From contig JAJEHN010000013.1 of assembly GCA_022823665.1 (NCBI GenBank), positions 1 to 64,000 of the forward strand: a DNA stretch of 64,000 bases, in the 5' to 3' direction. Shown in pieces: positions 25,425 through 34,612 of the stretch (the stretch's first letter is position 1; each line of letters starts with the position of its first letter). Source of the DNA: Thermoanaerobaculia bacterium. Its GTDB lineage: Bacteria; Acidobacteriota; Thermoanaerobaculia; Multivoradales; Multivoraceae. The notes under the pieces were generated by a model. It did no database searches, was not told where the DNA came from, and saw nothing but the letters and a program-made list of their open reading frames with translations. Made by a program: the position numbers and the translations under genes.

Positions 25425-28400
25425 CTACATGCTGCGCCGGTACTCGCCGCCGACGCGATAGAGCGCGTCCGAGATCTGGCCGAGCGAGCAGTGCTTGACC
25501 GTCTCCATCAGCTCCTCGAAGACGTTGCCCCGGCGACGCGCCACTTCCTGCAGCCGTTCGAGACAGCCCCCCGAGTGATCGGCGTGACGGCGGTGGAACG
25601 CGGCCAGGCTCTCGATCTGCTGCTGTTTTTCCGCGTCGGTCGAACGGATGAGCTCCGCTTCGACCGTCTCGGCAAAGTCCTGGCCCTCCGCGAGGAAGGT
25701 GTTCACGCCGACCACCGGCAGGCTGCCGTCGTGCTTCTTCGCCTCGTACTCCATGCTCTCGTCCTGGATCTTCGAGCGCTGGTACATCGTGTCCATCGCC
25801 GCCAGCACGCCGCCGCGCTCGGCGAGGCGCTCGAACTCCAGGTAGACCGCCTCCTCCACAGCGTCGGTGAGCTGGTCCAGGGCGAAGGAGCCCTGCCAGG
25901 GATTCTCGCTCCGGTTGAGCCCGAACTCCCGGTTGATGATCAACTGGATCGCCAGCGCGCGGCGCACGGATTGCTCGGTCGGCGTCGTGATCGCTTCGTC
26001 GAAGGCGTTCGTGTGCAGGGAGTTGCAACGGTCGAGGATGCCGTAGAGCGCCTGCAGCGTGGTGCGGATGTCGTTGAACTGGATCTCCTGGGCGTGGAGC
26101 GAGCGGCCCGAGGTCTGGATGTGGTACTTCAGCATCTGGCTGCGGGCCGAGGCGCCGTACCGCTCGCGCATCGCGCGGGCCCAGATGCGGCGGGCCACGC
26201 GGCCGATCACCGCGTACTCGGGGTCCATGCCGTTCGAGAAGAAGAACGACAGGTTCGGGGCGAAGTCGTCGACCGCCATGCCTCGCGCCAGGTAGTACTC
26301 GACGATCGTGAAGCCGTTGGCGAGCGTGAACGCCAACTGGGTGATGGGATTCGCTCCGGCCTCGGCGATGTGGTAGCCGCTCACCGAGGCGCTGTAGTAG
26401 TTGCGGACGTTGTGGTCGATGAAGAACTGCTGGACGTCGCCCATCATCCGCAGCGAGAACTCGGTCGAGAAGATGCAGGTGTTCTGGGCCTGGTCTTCCT
26501 TCAGGATGTCGGCCTGGACCGTGCCCCGGACCCGGCTCAACGCGTCGGCGCGGATGCGTTCGTAGACGTCGCGCTCGACCACCTGGTCGCCGGAAATGCC
26601 GAGCAGCGCCAGCCCCAGGCCGTCGTTCTCCTCGGGCAGGTCGCCGCGGTAGACCGGCACGTCGCCGCCGGAGCGGCGTTCGATCTCGGCGCGCGCCCGC
26701 TCAAGGCCGCCGGTCTCCCGCAAGTGTCGTTCGACCTGCTGGTCGACCGCGGCGTTCATGAAGAAGGCCAAAATGGTCGGCGCCGGGCCGTTGATCGTCA
26801 TGGATACGGAGGTCGCCGGCTCGCAAAGGTCGAAGCCCGAGTAGAGCCGCTTCATGTCGTCGACGGTGGCGATCGAGACGCCGGAGTTCCCGACCTTGCC
26901 CCAGATGTCGGGCCTGAGCCCCGGATCCGAGCCGTAGAGCGTGACCGAGTCGAACGCGGTGGACAGCCGGTTCGCCGGCTGCCCGCGCGACACGAAGTGG
27001 AAGCGCCGGTTCGTGCGCTCGGCGATTCCCTCGCCCGCGAACATCCGGGTCGGTTCCTCGCCCCGCCGCCGGTAGGGATAGACGCCTGCGGTGTAGGGGT
27101 ACGCGCCCGGCAGGTTGTGCTTCATCAGGAAGCGCAGCAGGTCGCCCCAGTCCGAATACTCGGGCAGCGCCAGCTTCGGCATCCGCAGGTGGCTCAGGGT
27201 CGTGACGTAGTTCTCGCCGGTGACTTCGCGGCCGCGGACCGGGTAGCTGTACTCGTCGGCGCGCGCGGCGTCGACGCGACCCGGCCAGGCCTTCAGGAGT
27301 TCCGCGGCTTCCACCCCGACTTCCGCCAACGCCTCCTGGTAGCTCCGGCGCAAACGCGCGAGGCTCCGGTCGGGCGCCGTCTCCAGCGCTGACGTGCCGT
27401 AACCCTCGAGAGGCGCCGGAAGCTCGGGATCGTCGAGCTCAGCCAGCGCCCGGTAGCAGCCGTGCGCCCTGCCCGCCGCGGCCGCGCGGCGCTCGGCGTC
27501 TGCCTCCGCGGCGCGTCCCGCCTCCGCGATCTCGGCCAGGTAGCGGTTGCGATTGTCCGGGATCAGGACCGCCGCCTTCGGTTCGCGCTCGTCCAGGTCG
27601 ACCTCCGGCGTCCAGACGGACTCGTCCAGGTCGAGCCGCTCCCGGAGCAGCCGGCACACGTTCCAGAACATCCAGTTGACACCCGGGTCCTGGAACTGGC
27701 TGGCGATCGTCGGGTAGACCGGCACGTCCTCGTCGGCCGTGCCGAAGGCCAGCCGGTTGCGCCGCCACTGCTTGCGGACGTCCCGCAGCGCGTCCTGGCC
27801 GCCGCGCCGGTCGAACTTGTTCAGGACGATCACGTCGGCGAAGTCGAGCATGTCGATCTTCTCGAGCTGGCTCGCCGCGCCGTAGTCCGAGGTCATCACG
27901 TAGATCGAGAGGTCGACCAGGTCGACGATCTCGCTGTCGCTCTGGCCGATGCCGGCCGTCTCGACGAGGACCATGGAGAACCCGGAGGCCTTGAGCAGAG
28001 CGATCGCGTCGCCGAGGACTTCGCTGGTCGCCAGGTGCTGCCGGCGCGTCGCCATCGAGCGCATGAAGGCGCGCTCGCTGCGCAGGCTGTTCATCCGGAT
28101 CCTGTCGCCAAGCAGGGCGCCGCCCGTCCGCCGGCGAGTCGGGTCGACCGCCAGGAGGGCGATCCGCATGCCCGAAGCCGCCCCGGGCATGCACTCGAGG
28201 AAGCGGTTCAGCAACTCGTCGGCAACGCTGCTCTTGCCGGCGCCGCCGGTCCCTGTCAGCCCCACGACCGGCACGCCGGCGCCGGCGAGTTGCCACTCCT
28301 TGCGCAGCCGGCGGAGCTCGGACTCGCCAACCGCCCCGCGCTCGATCGCGGACAGCAGGCGCGACAATTCGATGTCGCCCTCCGGGTCCGAGGCCACGCG

Positions 28401-28889
28401 CACGCCGAACCGCGGTTCTGGCGCGGGCCGGCGCTTGGCGTGAGCCCGCTCGACGACGTCGTCGATCATCGCCGGCAGGCCCATCTTCAGGCCGTCGTCG
28501 GGGTGGTAGATCCGCTCGACGCCGTAAGCCTCGAGTTCCGCGATCTCCTCCGGCGTGATCGTGCCGCCGCCGCCGCCGAACACCAGAACATCTTCCCTGC
28601 CCTCCTCCGCCAGCCGGTCGACCATGTAGCGGAAGAACTCGATGTGGCCGCCCTGGTACGAGCTGATCGCGATCGCGTCCGCGTCCTCCTGCACCGCGGC
28701 GCGGACGATCTCGTCGACGCCGCGGTTGTGCCCCAGGTGGATCACCTCGGCCCCGCGGTCCTGGATCATCCGCCGCATGATGTGGATCGCCGCGTCGTGA
28801 CCATCGAAGAGCGACGCCGCGGTCACGAACCGCAGCGGGCTGGCATCCTCGGCGGGCCGGGCGCGTGGTTCCTGTTCAGGTGTGGTCAT
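25425..28889 (-). CDS. icmF: Fused isobutyryl-CoA mutase (IcmF-like B12 enzyme with GTPase)
   Basis: 1154 residues, the full IcmF layout. The cobalamin domain (about 20-150) has AASLFDGHDAAIHIM, with His31 as cobalt ligand. The MeaI-type G-protein chaperone (about 205-430) has P-loop GLTGTGGAGKSS (210-221), VETAGIGQSD and LNKFDRRGG. The mutase domain (about 550-1154) has YPYTAGVYPYRRRGEEP, FAGEGIAERTNRRFH, SVSMTINGPAPTILAFF and QTSGRSLHAQEIQFNDIRTT. It rearranges a branched acyl-CoA such as isobutyryl-CoA to its linear isomer, with the G domain helping load and repair B12. Which acyl group is used cannot be read from the motifs. Confidence 0.93.
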   Translation of the reverse strand: MTTPEQEPRARPAEDASPLRFVTAASLFDGHDAAIHIMRRMIQDRGAEVIHLGHNRGVDEIVRAAVQEDADAIAISSYQGGHIEFFRYMVDRLAEEGREDVLVFGGGGGTITPEEIAELEAYGVERIYHPDDGLKMGLPAMIDDVVERAHAKRRPAPEPRFGVRVASDPEGDIELSRLLSAIERGAVGESELRRLRKEWQLAGAGVPVVGLTGTGGAGKSSVADELLNRFLECMPGAASGMRIALLAVDPTRRRTGGALLGDRIRMNSLRSERAFMRSMATRRQHLATSEVLGDAIALLKASGFSMVLVETAGIGQSDSEIVDLVDLSIYVMTSDYGAASQLEKIDMLDFADVIVLNKFDRRGGQDALRDVRKQWRRNRLAFGTADEDVPVYPTIASQFQDPGVNWMFWNVCRLLRERLDLDESVWTPEVDLDEREPKAAVLIPDNRNRYLAEIAEAGRAAEADAERRAAAAGRAHGCYRALAELDDPELPAPLEGYGTSALETAPDRSLARLRRSYQEALAEVGVEAAELLKAWPGRVDAARADEYSYPVRGREVTGENYVTTLSHLRMPKLALPEYSDWGDLLRFLMKHNLPGAYPYTAGVYPYRRRGEEPTRMFAGEGIAERTNRRFHFVSRGQPANRLSTAFDSVTLYGSDPGLRPDIWGKVGNSGVSIATVDDMKRLYSGFDLCEPATSVSMTINGPAPTILAFFMNAAVDQQVERHLRETGGLERARAEIERRSGGDVPVYRGDLPEENDGLGLALLGISGDQVVERDVYERIRADALSRVRGTVQADILKEDQAQNTCIFSTEFSLRMMGDVQQFFIDHNVRNYYSASVSGYHIAEAGANPITQLAFTLANGFTIVEYYLARGMAVDDFAPNLSFFFSNGMDPEYAVIGRVARRIWARAMRERYGASARSQMLKYHIQTSGRSLHAQEIQFNDIRTTLQALYGILDRCNSLHTNAFDEAITTPTEQSVRRALAIQLIINREFGLNRSENPWQGSFALDQLTDAVEEAVYLEFERLAERGGVLAAMDTMYQRSKIQDESMEYEAKKHDGSLPVVGVNTFLAEGQDFAETVEAELIRSTDAEKQQQIESLAAFHRRHADHSGGCLERLQEVARRRGNVFEELMETVKHCSLGQISDALYRVGGEYRRSM

Positions 28890-28952
28890 GGGAGGGCTTC
28901 CAGGCGGCGAACTTCGGCCCGGAGTCTACCGCCCGTGCAGCGCCGTCCCCCA

Positions 28953-28978
28953 CTGGGTGCGCCGGCGCCCCCGCCGGC
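28953..28978. repeat. Intergenic palindromic repeat, short form, between divergent genes
   Basis: CTGGGTGCGCCGGCG, CCC loop, CGCCGGC: a 7-bp stem. It occupies the middle of the 228-bp gap between icmF and the DUF2911 gene, which are divergent, so at this copy a terminator role is unlikely. Nothing else recognisable lies in the gap. Confidence 0.65.
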
Positions 28979-29117
28979 TTCCGGGAGAGGCGTGCGAAGC
29001 TTCAGCCTCGCTCCTTGTCGCCCCGCGCGCCACGGCCTGTAAGCTCCGCGAACGACACCCGCCCAGCACCAGCGGCCGCCGCCGGCCGACTAATCGCAAC
29101 CTCTACCGGAGTCCGCC

Positions 29118-29774
29118 GTGAGAACGACGACTACGATCACTCGCCTGACCCTCCTGGCCGCCCTGCTCCTCATGGCCGCCCCGATCGCCGCCCAGGAGAC
29201 AAGTTCTCCCAGCCCATCCGACTCCGCCCCGGCGACCGCCCAAACCGCGGACAGCGACGCCGAAGCCGCCGCGGCGGCCAGGCGGGAACGTTTCCGGCGC
29301 CTGCGCTACGGCAACCTGGCCGAGATCGAACTGGCCGGCAAACAGCTCCGGATCTCCTATCCGGACCTGTTGGCGGACAGCGATGACTACCGGGCGCTAG
29401 AGAGCCTGGGAACCGGAGCCGTCTCCGCCTGGAACAGCGGCCGGGCGGTCAAGCTGCTCACCCACACCTCACTTTCCTTCGACGGCATCGTCGTTCCCTA
29501 CGGCAACGCCTCGCCCGACTATCCCGGCGTCTACAGCCTTTGGCCCAAGCGCACCGAGGACGGCTGGAGCCTCGTGTTCAACAACGAAGCCGACATCTGG
29601 GGCAGCCAGCGCAAGCCGGCCGCCGACGCGGTCGAGGTGCCGCTCGAGCACTCATCAGCCGACGAGCCGGCCGGGAAGCTGACGATCGAGTTCCTGGAAG
29701 TCGAGCCGGGCGCTGTGCTGCGGATCGCCTGGGGCGATCACCAGTTCCTGGCCGCCTTCGACGCCGCACCCTAG
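29118..29774 (+). CDS. Exported DUF2911-like protein
   Basis: 218 residues from GTG 29118. Signal peptide TRLTLLAALLLMAAPIAAQ, an Ala/Asp/Ser spacer, then a domain like DUF2911: AEIELAGKQLRISYP, GTGAVSAWNSGRAVKLLT, PGVYSLWPKRTEDGWSLVFNNEADIWGSQ, ending with WGDHQFLAAF. DUF2911 proteins are small secreted beta proteins of unknown role. It ends 100 bp from a convergent oxidoreductase gene, with a palindromic repeat between. Confidence 0.8.
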   Translation: MRTTTTITRLTLLAALLLMAAPIAAQETSSPSPSDSAPATAQTADSDAEAAAAARRERFRRLRYGNLAEIELAGKQLRISYPDLLADSDDYRALESLGTGAVSAWNSGRAVKLLTHTSLSFDGIVVPYGNASPDYPGVYSLWPKRTEDGWSLVFNNEADIWGSQRKPAADAVEVPLEHSSADEPAGKLTIEFLEVEPGAVLRIAWGDHQFLAAFDAAP

Positions 29775-29792
29775 AAGGCTGCACCGCGAGAA

Positions 29793-29858
29793 CTGGGTGC
29801 GCGGGTCTTCTGACCCGCTGCCGCCGCAGGCGGCCAAAAGAACGCGCCGCGAAGCGGC
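29793..29858. repeat. Intergenic palindromic repeat, long form, at a convergent junction
   Basis: CTGGGTGCGCGGGTC-TTCT-GACCCGC, then GCCGCC-GCA-GGCGGC, then GCCGC-GAA-GCGGC (29846-29858). It fills the space between two converging stops. Confidence 0.75.
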
Positions 29859-29873
29859 ATCCATCTTGCGCCC

Positions 29874-31208
29874 CTACGCCTTCGTCACCCCCGGAACCGC
29901 CACCGCGTACCGGCCCTTCTCGTCCGGCACGGTCGGCGGAGCGGCGTCCCAGGCGTAGGTCACGGGTTCGAACGACACGTCGGACTTCAGCGCTTCCTTC
30001 CAGGTGATCTTCTTGCCGGAGTAGGTCGCCATCCGGCCCATCACGGCCGTCATCGTGGCGATGGCCCCGTTCTTCGCCTCGTTGAAGGGCTTGTCCTCGC
30101 GGATCGCCTCGAACAGACGGTCGTGCTCGACCTGGTAGGGACTCTTCTCGTCCTCCGGCTCGCGGTGGGTCCAGCCGCCCGGCGCCTCGATCAGCCCGGC
30201 GGCGAGACTCGCCCGGCCCTTGCTGCCGTGGGCGTACTCGGCGACCTGGTCCCAGCAGTTCTGGATGTGCCGGCACTGGCTCAGCATGACCGCGCCGTCG
30301 TCGTAGGTGTACTCGACGAAGTGGTGGTCGAAGATCTCGCCGTGGTCGGGGCCGTTCCGCCACTGGCGGCCGCCCTGGCCCTGGGCTTCGACGGGATGCC
30401 CGTTCTTGATCCAGTTGCCGACGTCGATGTTGTGGATGTGCTGCTCGACGATGTGGTCGCCGCAGAGCCAGTTGAAGTAGTACCAGTTGCGCATCTGGTA
30501 CTCCATCTCGGTCTGGCCGGGCTTGCGCGCCCGCACCCAGACGCCGGAACCGTTCCAGTAGACCCGGAGCGCGACCACGTCGCCGATCGCCCCGCCGTGA
30601 ATGCGATCGATCGTCTCGTTGTACATCGCGCTGTGGTGGCGCTGGAGTCCGACGCCGACCTTGAGGTTCTTCTCCTTCGCGGCCTTGGCCGCCTTGAGCA
30701 CCCGCCGGACGCCCGGGGCGTCGACCGCGACCGGCTTCTCCATGAAGACGTGCTTGCCCTGCTCCACCGCGTACTCGAAGTGCTCCGGCCGGAAGCCCGG
30801 CGGCGTGGCGTGGACGACGACGTCGACGCCGGAGTCGATCACCTTGCGGTAGGCGTCGAAGCCGACGTAGCGGTTCTCGGCCGGCACCTGCAGGCGCTTG
30901 CCGTTCTCGAACGAACCGTTCTCAGCCTGTTCGGCGAGGCGCGCGTAGCAGTTGTCCAGCCGGTCCTCGAACGCGTCGGCCATCGCCACCAGCTCGACCG
31001 GCCCGGAGGTCGACAGCGCTTGCGCCGCGGCGCCCGTGCCGCGGCCGCCGCAGCCAATCAAGCCGACCCGCAGCGTCGCGTCGCCGCGGGCGCGGCCGAC
31101 GTCAGATGTCGTGTTCGCGGCAGCGGCCGCCGCGCCGCCGCCGACTCCGCCCGCCAGCAGGGCAGCCGAGGCCCCCGTGATGAAACTGCGCCTGGAGGTT
31201 CCGTCCAT
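29874..31208 (-). CDS. Tat-exported Gfo/Idh/MocA-family oxidoreductase
   Basis: 444 residues from ATG 31208, with GGGGAG upstream and an immediate Tat signal (SRRSFITGASAALLAGG). NAD-binding fold starts LRVGLIGCGGRGTGAAA, followed by EKPVAVDAPGVRRVL with the conserved Lys. The C-terminal domain has WYYFNWLCGDHIVEQHIHNIDVGNW, the sugar-site His-Asp pattern. Such exported members in Planctomycetes and Acidobacteria are thought to act on sugars or inositols, often bound tightly to NAD. Divergent from an enoyl-CoA hydratase gene. Confidence 0.9.
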   Translation of the reverse strand: MDGTSRRSFITGASAALLAGGVGGGAAAAAANTTSDVGRARGDATLRVGLIGCGGRGTGAAAQALSTSGPVELVAMADAFEDRLDNCYARLAEQAENGSFENGKRLQVPAENRYVGFDAYRKVIDSGVDVVVHATPPGFRPEHFEYAVEQGKHVFMEKPVAVDAPGVRRVLKAAKAAKEKNLKVGVGLQRHHSAMYNETIDRIHGGAIGDVVALRVYWNGSGVWVRARKPGQTEMEYQMRNWYYFNWLCGDHIVEQHIHNIDVGNWIKNGHPVEAQGQGGRQWRNGPDHGEIFDHHFVEYTYDDGAVMLSQCRHIQNCWDQVAEYAHGSKGRASLAAGLIEAPGGWTHREPEDEKSPYQVEHDRLFEAIREDKPFNEAKNGAIATMTAVMGRMATYSGKKITWKEALKSDVSFEPVTYAWDAAPPTVPDEKGRYAVAVPGVTKA

Positions 31209-31315
31209 GGTGTCTCCCCGCACCGCGAAGGTGCCGTCTTCGTCGATCCGTATCGGTCGAGGCCTGTTCCCGTGGTCGCAATACTCTAGCCGACGCTCCG
31301 CTACCATCCGCCGCC

Positions 31316-32107
31316 ATGAACGACCTCGAGACGCTGCGATTCGAACTGGCCGACAACGTCGCCCGGATCACCCTCAACCGGCCCGACGCGGCGAACGCGA
31401 TGAACCTGCAGATGACGAAGGATCTGCTGGAGGTCGGCATCGAGTGCGACGAGAACCCGGAGGTGCGGACAGTCCTGCTCCGCAGCGAGGGACGGATGTT
31501 CTGCGCCGGAGGCGATCTGGCATCGTTCGCCAAGGCTGGCGACGCGTTGCCGCGCGGTCTCAAGGAGATGACGGTCTACCTCCATGCCGCGATCACGCGC
31601 CTGGCCCGCGGCAGCGCGCCCGTCGTCGCCTCCGTCCACGGGCCGGCCGCCGGCGCCGGGTTCTCCCTTGCCTGCGCGGCCGATCTGGTCGTCGCCTCCG
31701 AGCAGGCCGTGTTCACGATGGCCTACACCCGGGCCGGCCTGACGCCTGACGGCAGCTCCACGTACTTCCTGCCACGGCTCCTTGGACGCCACCGTGCGCT
31801 GGAGCTGATCCTCACGAACCGCACTCTGTCCGCCGCCGAGGCGCACGAGTGGGGGATCGTCAACGAAGTCGTGCCGGCCGGCGAACTGGACGCTCGCGCC
31901 GAGAAGCTCACAAAGCAACTGGCGGCCGGACCGACCTGGGCTTTCGGCGCCGCGAAGGAACTCGTCATGCGCTCCTTCTCCGAGGACCTGGAATCGCAGA
32001 TGGAGTTCGAATCGCAGGCCATCGCCGATGCGGCCCGCACCGAGGACGCATCCGAGGGCATCGCTGCCTTCTTCGAGAAGCGGCGAGCAGCCTTCCGGGG
32101 CCGCTAG
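31316..32107 (+). CDS. Enoyl-CoA hydratase/isomerase family protein
   Basis: 263 residues, crotonase fold. ARITLNRPDAANAMNLQM, LRSEGRMFCAGGDLASFA (oxyanion-hole CAGGD), SVHGPAAGAGFSLACAADLVVASEQAVFTMAYTRAGLTPDGSSTYFLPRLLG (second oxyanion loop), and LTNRTLSAAEAHEWGIVNEVV. The position usually holding the second catalytic Glu reads Asp-Gly-Ser in GLTPDGSS, as in isomerase-type members. Possible function in acyl-CoA isomerisation or hydration alongside IcmF. Confidence 0.88.
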   Translation: MNDLETLRFELADNVARITLNRPDAANAMNLQMTKDLLEVGIECDENPEVRTVLLRSEGRMFCAGGDLASFAKAGDALPRGLKEMTVYLHAAITRLARGSAPVVASVHGPAAGAGFSLACAADLVVASEQAVFTMAYTRAGLTPDGSSTYFLPRLLGRHRALELILTNRTLSAAEAHEWGIVNEVVPAGELDARAEKLTKQLAAGPTWAFGAAKELVMRSFSEDLESQMEFESQAIADAARTEDASEGIAAFFEKRRAAFRGR

Positions 32108-32132
32108 CAGCTTGCACCGACGGAGCAGGTGC

Positions 32133-33290
32133 GTGTCGGTGCGCCGGCCGTGGCGCGGGCCTTCTGGCCCGCGTTTACGGCATCCGGCCCGGCTCCGCGT
32201 GTCGGCCGCGCTCACCGCGTTGCCGGCCCTGCTCGTCGCCGCGGTCCAGGAGCCGGGTGCCGGCCGCTACCCGGAGCCGCCGCCCGGCCGGCCGCCAACC
32301 GTCGACGTGCCGGCCGCGAACGCTGCCGTCGAAGCGGAGATGCGGCCCTACCGCGAACGGATCGTCGGCGTCAGCGCCGAGGGCGGCGAACTCCACCTCG
32401 ACATGGCGCCGATTCCGGGCGGCGAGTTCCTGATGGGCAGCCCGGGGAGCGAGCCGGGCAGGGACGAACTGGAGTCGCCGCGGCGCCGAATTCGGGTCGG
32501 CGCATTCTGGATGGCGACCCACGAAACGACCTGGGACCTCTACCGCGTGTTCATGTTCGACACGGACCGCGGAGGCGAAGAACCCGCGGCCGCCTGGGCC
32601 GACGCCGTAAGCCGCCCGACGCCGCCCTACCGGCCGATGGACTTCGGCATGGGGGTCGAGGGCTTTCCGGCGATCTCGATGACCCAGTTCGCGGCCCGCC
32701 ACTTCACGAAGTGGCTGTCGATGAAGACCGGCCGCTTCTACCGCCTGCCGACCGAGGCCGAGTGGGAGTACGCCTGCCGGGCCGGCGCCGGGACGGCGTG
32801 GTCATTCGGCGACGACCCGGCCGCGATCGACCGCTTCGCCTGGCACGCCGGCAACAGCGAGCGGCGCTACCGCGAGGTCGCCCGGCTCGAACCGAACGCC
32901 TGGGGCCTCTTCGACCTGCACGGCAATGTCGCCGAGTGGACGCTCGACGCCTACGCCGACTACTCCGGGTTCGGCGACGCCGATCCACTCATCGACCCGC
33001 TCGCCTGGCCTGAGAAGGAGTACCCGCGCAGCGTCCGCGGCGGCTCCTGGCGGGACGAGCCGGCCGCTCTTCGCTGCGCCGCCCGCCGAGGATCGGAACT
33101 CTCCTGGAAGCGGATGGACCCCCAGCTCCCACAGAGCATCTGGTACCACACGAACGCACGGTTCCTGGGCTTTCGCGTCGTCCGGCCGCTGGTCGAGCCG
33201 CCGGTCGAAGAACAGGAGCGGTACTGGGCGCCCGACGTGGACTCGGTGCGGCGCATCGTCGAGCGCCAGCGGCGCGGCGAACGGGACTGA
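32133..33290 (+). CDS. Exported SUMF1/FGE-fold protein (non-DGR)
   Basis: 385 residues from GTG 32133, chosen because GGAG lies 7 bases upstream and it gives a long basic n-region before the hydrophobic VSAALTALPALLVAAV. GTG 32199 is an alternative. The SUMF1 fold covers about residues 85-350: PIPGGEFLMGSP, RLPTEAEWEYACRAGAGT, DLHGNVAEWTLDAY, SVRGGSWRDEPAALRCAARR. The paired active-site cysteines of true FGE are absent (Asp-Glu-Pro follows GGSW). The n-region overlaps an IPR-like stretch (GCGGGCC-TTCT-GGCCCGC). Role unknown. Confidence 0.82.
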   Translation: MSVRRPWRGPSGPRLRHPARLRVSAALTALPALLVAAVQEPGAGRYPEPPPGRPPTVDVPAANAAVEAEMRPYRERIVGVSAEGGELHLDMAPIPGGEFLMGSPGSEPGRDELESPRRRIRVGAFWMATHETTWDLYRVFMFDTDRGGEEPAAAWADAVSRPTPPYRPMDFGMGVEGFPAISMTQFAARHFTKWLSMKTGRFYRLPTEAEWEYACRAGAGTAWSFGDDPAAIDRFAWHAGNSERRYREVARLEPNAWGLFDLHGNVAEWTLDAYADYSGFGDADPLIDPLAWPEKEYPRSVRGGSWRDEPAALRCAARRGSELSWKRMDPQLPQSIWYHTNARFLGFRVVRPLVEPPVEEQERYWAPDVDSVRRIVERQRRGERD

Positions 33291-33295
33291 AGGAC

Positions 33296-33365
33296 GCCGG
33301 CCGGGAGCCGGCGACAAATCCAAGCCGCCTTCGGCGGCGGCGGGTCAGAAGACCCGCGCACCCAG
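33296..33365. repeat. Intergenic palindromic repeat, long form, at a convergent junction
   Basis: GCCGGC-rich hairpin at 33296-33312, then GCCGCC-TTC-GGCGGC and GCGGGTC-AGAA-GACCCGC ending GCGCACCCAG at 33365. It lies between the converging SUMF1 and phosphodiesterase genes. Confidence 0.75.
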
Positions 33366-33369
33366 TTGG

Positions 33370-34554
33370 CTACTGGGAGGGCACTTCCACTGCCAGCGTC
33401 AACGTCGGGTGGGTCTCCGGCGCCGTGATGGCATTCAGGACCTCGAAGGCCATCTCGAAGCTGGCTCGGGACTCGCCGCTGATTGCCAGGTCGATGTCGC
33501 TGTGCGGTTCGACCCGCATGGTCGACGGGGGACCATTGAACCGGTGGCCGCTGGTGACGCGCAGGTCGAAGGCGGCGTCCGACATGTTGGAGAGCCGGAT
33601 GTCGATCAGCTCGTCGCCTGCGCTTCGCTCGACCTTGGTCAACTGAAGTGACGCCTCAAGCAACGGCATGAGGGCGTCCTCCCGGCCGATCAGCCAGTTG
33701 CCCAGCCAGGCGACCGTGCGGTTCGCGTGCAGTGCCTCCTTGATCGACTCCGCGCTCCGTTCCTCGGCGAAGACCAGCGTCACGGTCCGGTGGCCGCCGG
33801 CATGGGGCATGTAGTCCCAGTCGATCAGGCCATGAATGTCCGAGACGCCCAGGATCGCCAGGTCGTTGTCGAGCGCGATCTGCAGCGACTCGGCGGAGTA
33901 GAAGTCGCCGTTTGCCACCTCGATGCCGTGAAGCAGCCCGTCGGCGATCAGACTCCGGTGCATGTCGGTCAGCCGGGCGACTCCGTCAGGCCTCTGTCGC
34001 GGCCAGTTCGGGTGATTCCAGAACACGAAGCCGTTCTGCCGGTTGGCCTCCTCGATCGCCTGGCGCCCCTGACGCTCACTCGCCCCCTGCTCCTCGGGAG
34101 TAGACGGCCGCAGGCGGGCCGGGTCCTCGCCCAGGAGGAGAGGGTTCGCGTCCGTGATGAAGACGGCGTTCACATGACCCGGCGGCATGCTGCGGGTGAT
34201 CTCGGCCCCGTTGACCACGATGACGTCGGAGCCGGTCTCGGCAACGTACTCGCTGGCGACGATGTAAGACCGGTTCCGGTCCGGGTGCGGAATGTCCTCC
34301 CGGCGCGGCTGATACTCCAGGTGCTCCGTGACGGCCATCAGCGTGAGGCCGTCCCGCTCGGATTCCTGCATGCGAATGATCGGCCACACCATGCCGTCGG
34401 AGAAAACGGAATGGGTGTGCAGATCGACGCTGAAGGTCCGGTAACCGTCGACGTCGGGAAACTCGATCGCGCGCTCCTGACCGCCGACCGGCATGGCCGC
34501 GGCCAACACTGCGAAGGACAGCACCTGCATCCGGACGGCCAGTCGACTCTTCAT
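33370..34554 (-). CDS. Exported PHP-domain phosphodiesterase (Sb-PDE-like)
   Basis: 394 residues from ATG 34554. Signal peptide (VLSFAVLAAAMPVGG), then a PHP fold: FSVDLHTHSVFSDGMVWP (metal His pair), MAVTEHLEYQPRRED, NGAEITRSMPPGHVNAVF, FWNHPNW and LGVSDIHG. This matches the Sb-PDE family of organophosphate diesterases. The C-terminal 100 residues form a beta-rich domain. Likely a periplasmic hydrolase supplying phosphate; the alkaline phosphatase at 23.4 kb could finish the job. GAGAGGAG lies before the start. Confidence 0.85.
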   Translation of the reverse strand: MKSRLAVRMQVLSFAVLAAAMPVGGQERAIEFPDVDGYRTFSVDLHTHSVFSDGMVWPIIRMQESERDGLTLMAVTEHLEYQPRREDIPHPDRNRSYIVASEYVAETGSDVIVVNGAEITRSMPPGHVNAVFITDANPLLLGEDPARLRPSTPEEQGASERQGRQAIEEANRQNGFVFWNHPNWPRQRPDGVARLTDMHRSLIADGLLHGIEVANGDFYSAESLQIALDNDLAILGVSDIHGLIDWDYMPHAGGHRTVTLVFAEERSAESIKEALHANRTVAWLGNWLIGREDALMPLLEASLQLTKVERSAGDELIDIRLSNMSDAAFDLRVTSGHRFNGPPSTMRVEPHSDIDLAISGESRASFEMAFEVLNAITAPETHPTLTLAVEVPSQ

Positions 34555-34612
34555 GGCGGGCTCCTCTCGGGTTGTGGAGTTCCGGGACAACGAACCCGGA
34601 GAATAGCCGGTG

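Noticed and set aside
25491..27392. 633-codon plus-strand open frame antisense to icmF
   Set aside because: It is the complement of a well-supported B12 mutase; the translation is Val/Arg/Leu/Gln-rich without motifs, a GC-rich shadow.
30123..31289. 388-codon plus-strand frame opposite the Gfo/Idh/MocA gene
   Set aside because: Antisense shadow of a gene with a clear Tat signal and NAD-binding motif.
32133..33290. Third SUMF1-fold protein as a further DGR target
   Set aside because: Its C-terminal region is not enriched in NNC differences or AAC-derived residues and extends well beyond the GFRV motif; no hairpin or IMH-like block follows.
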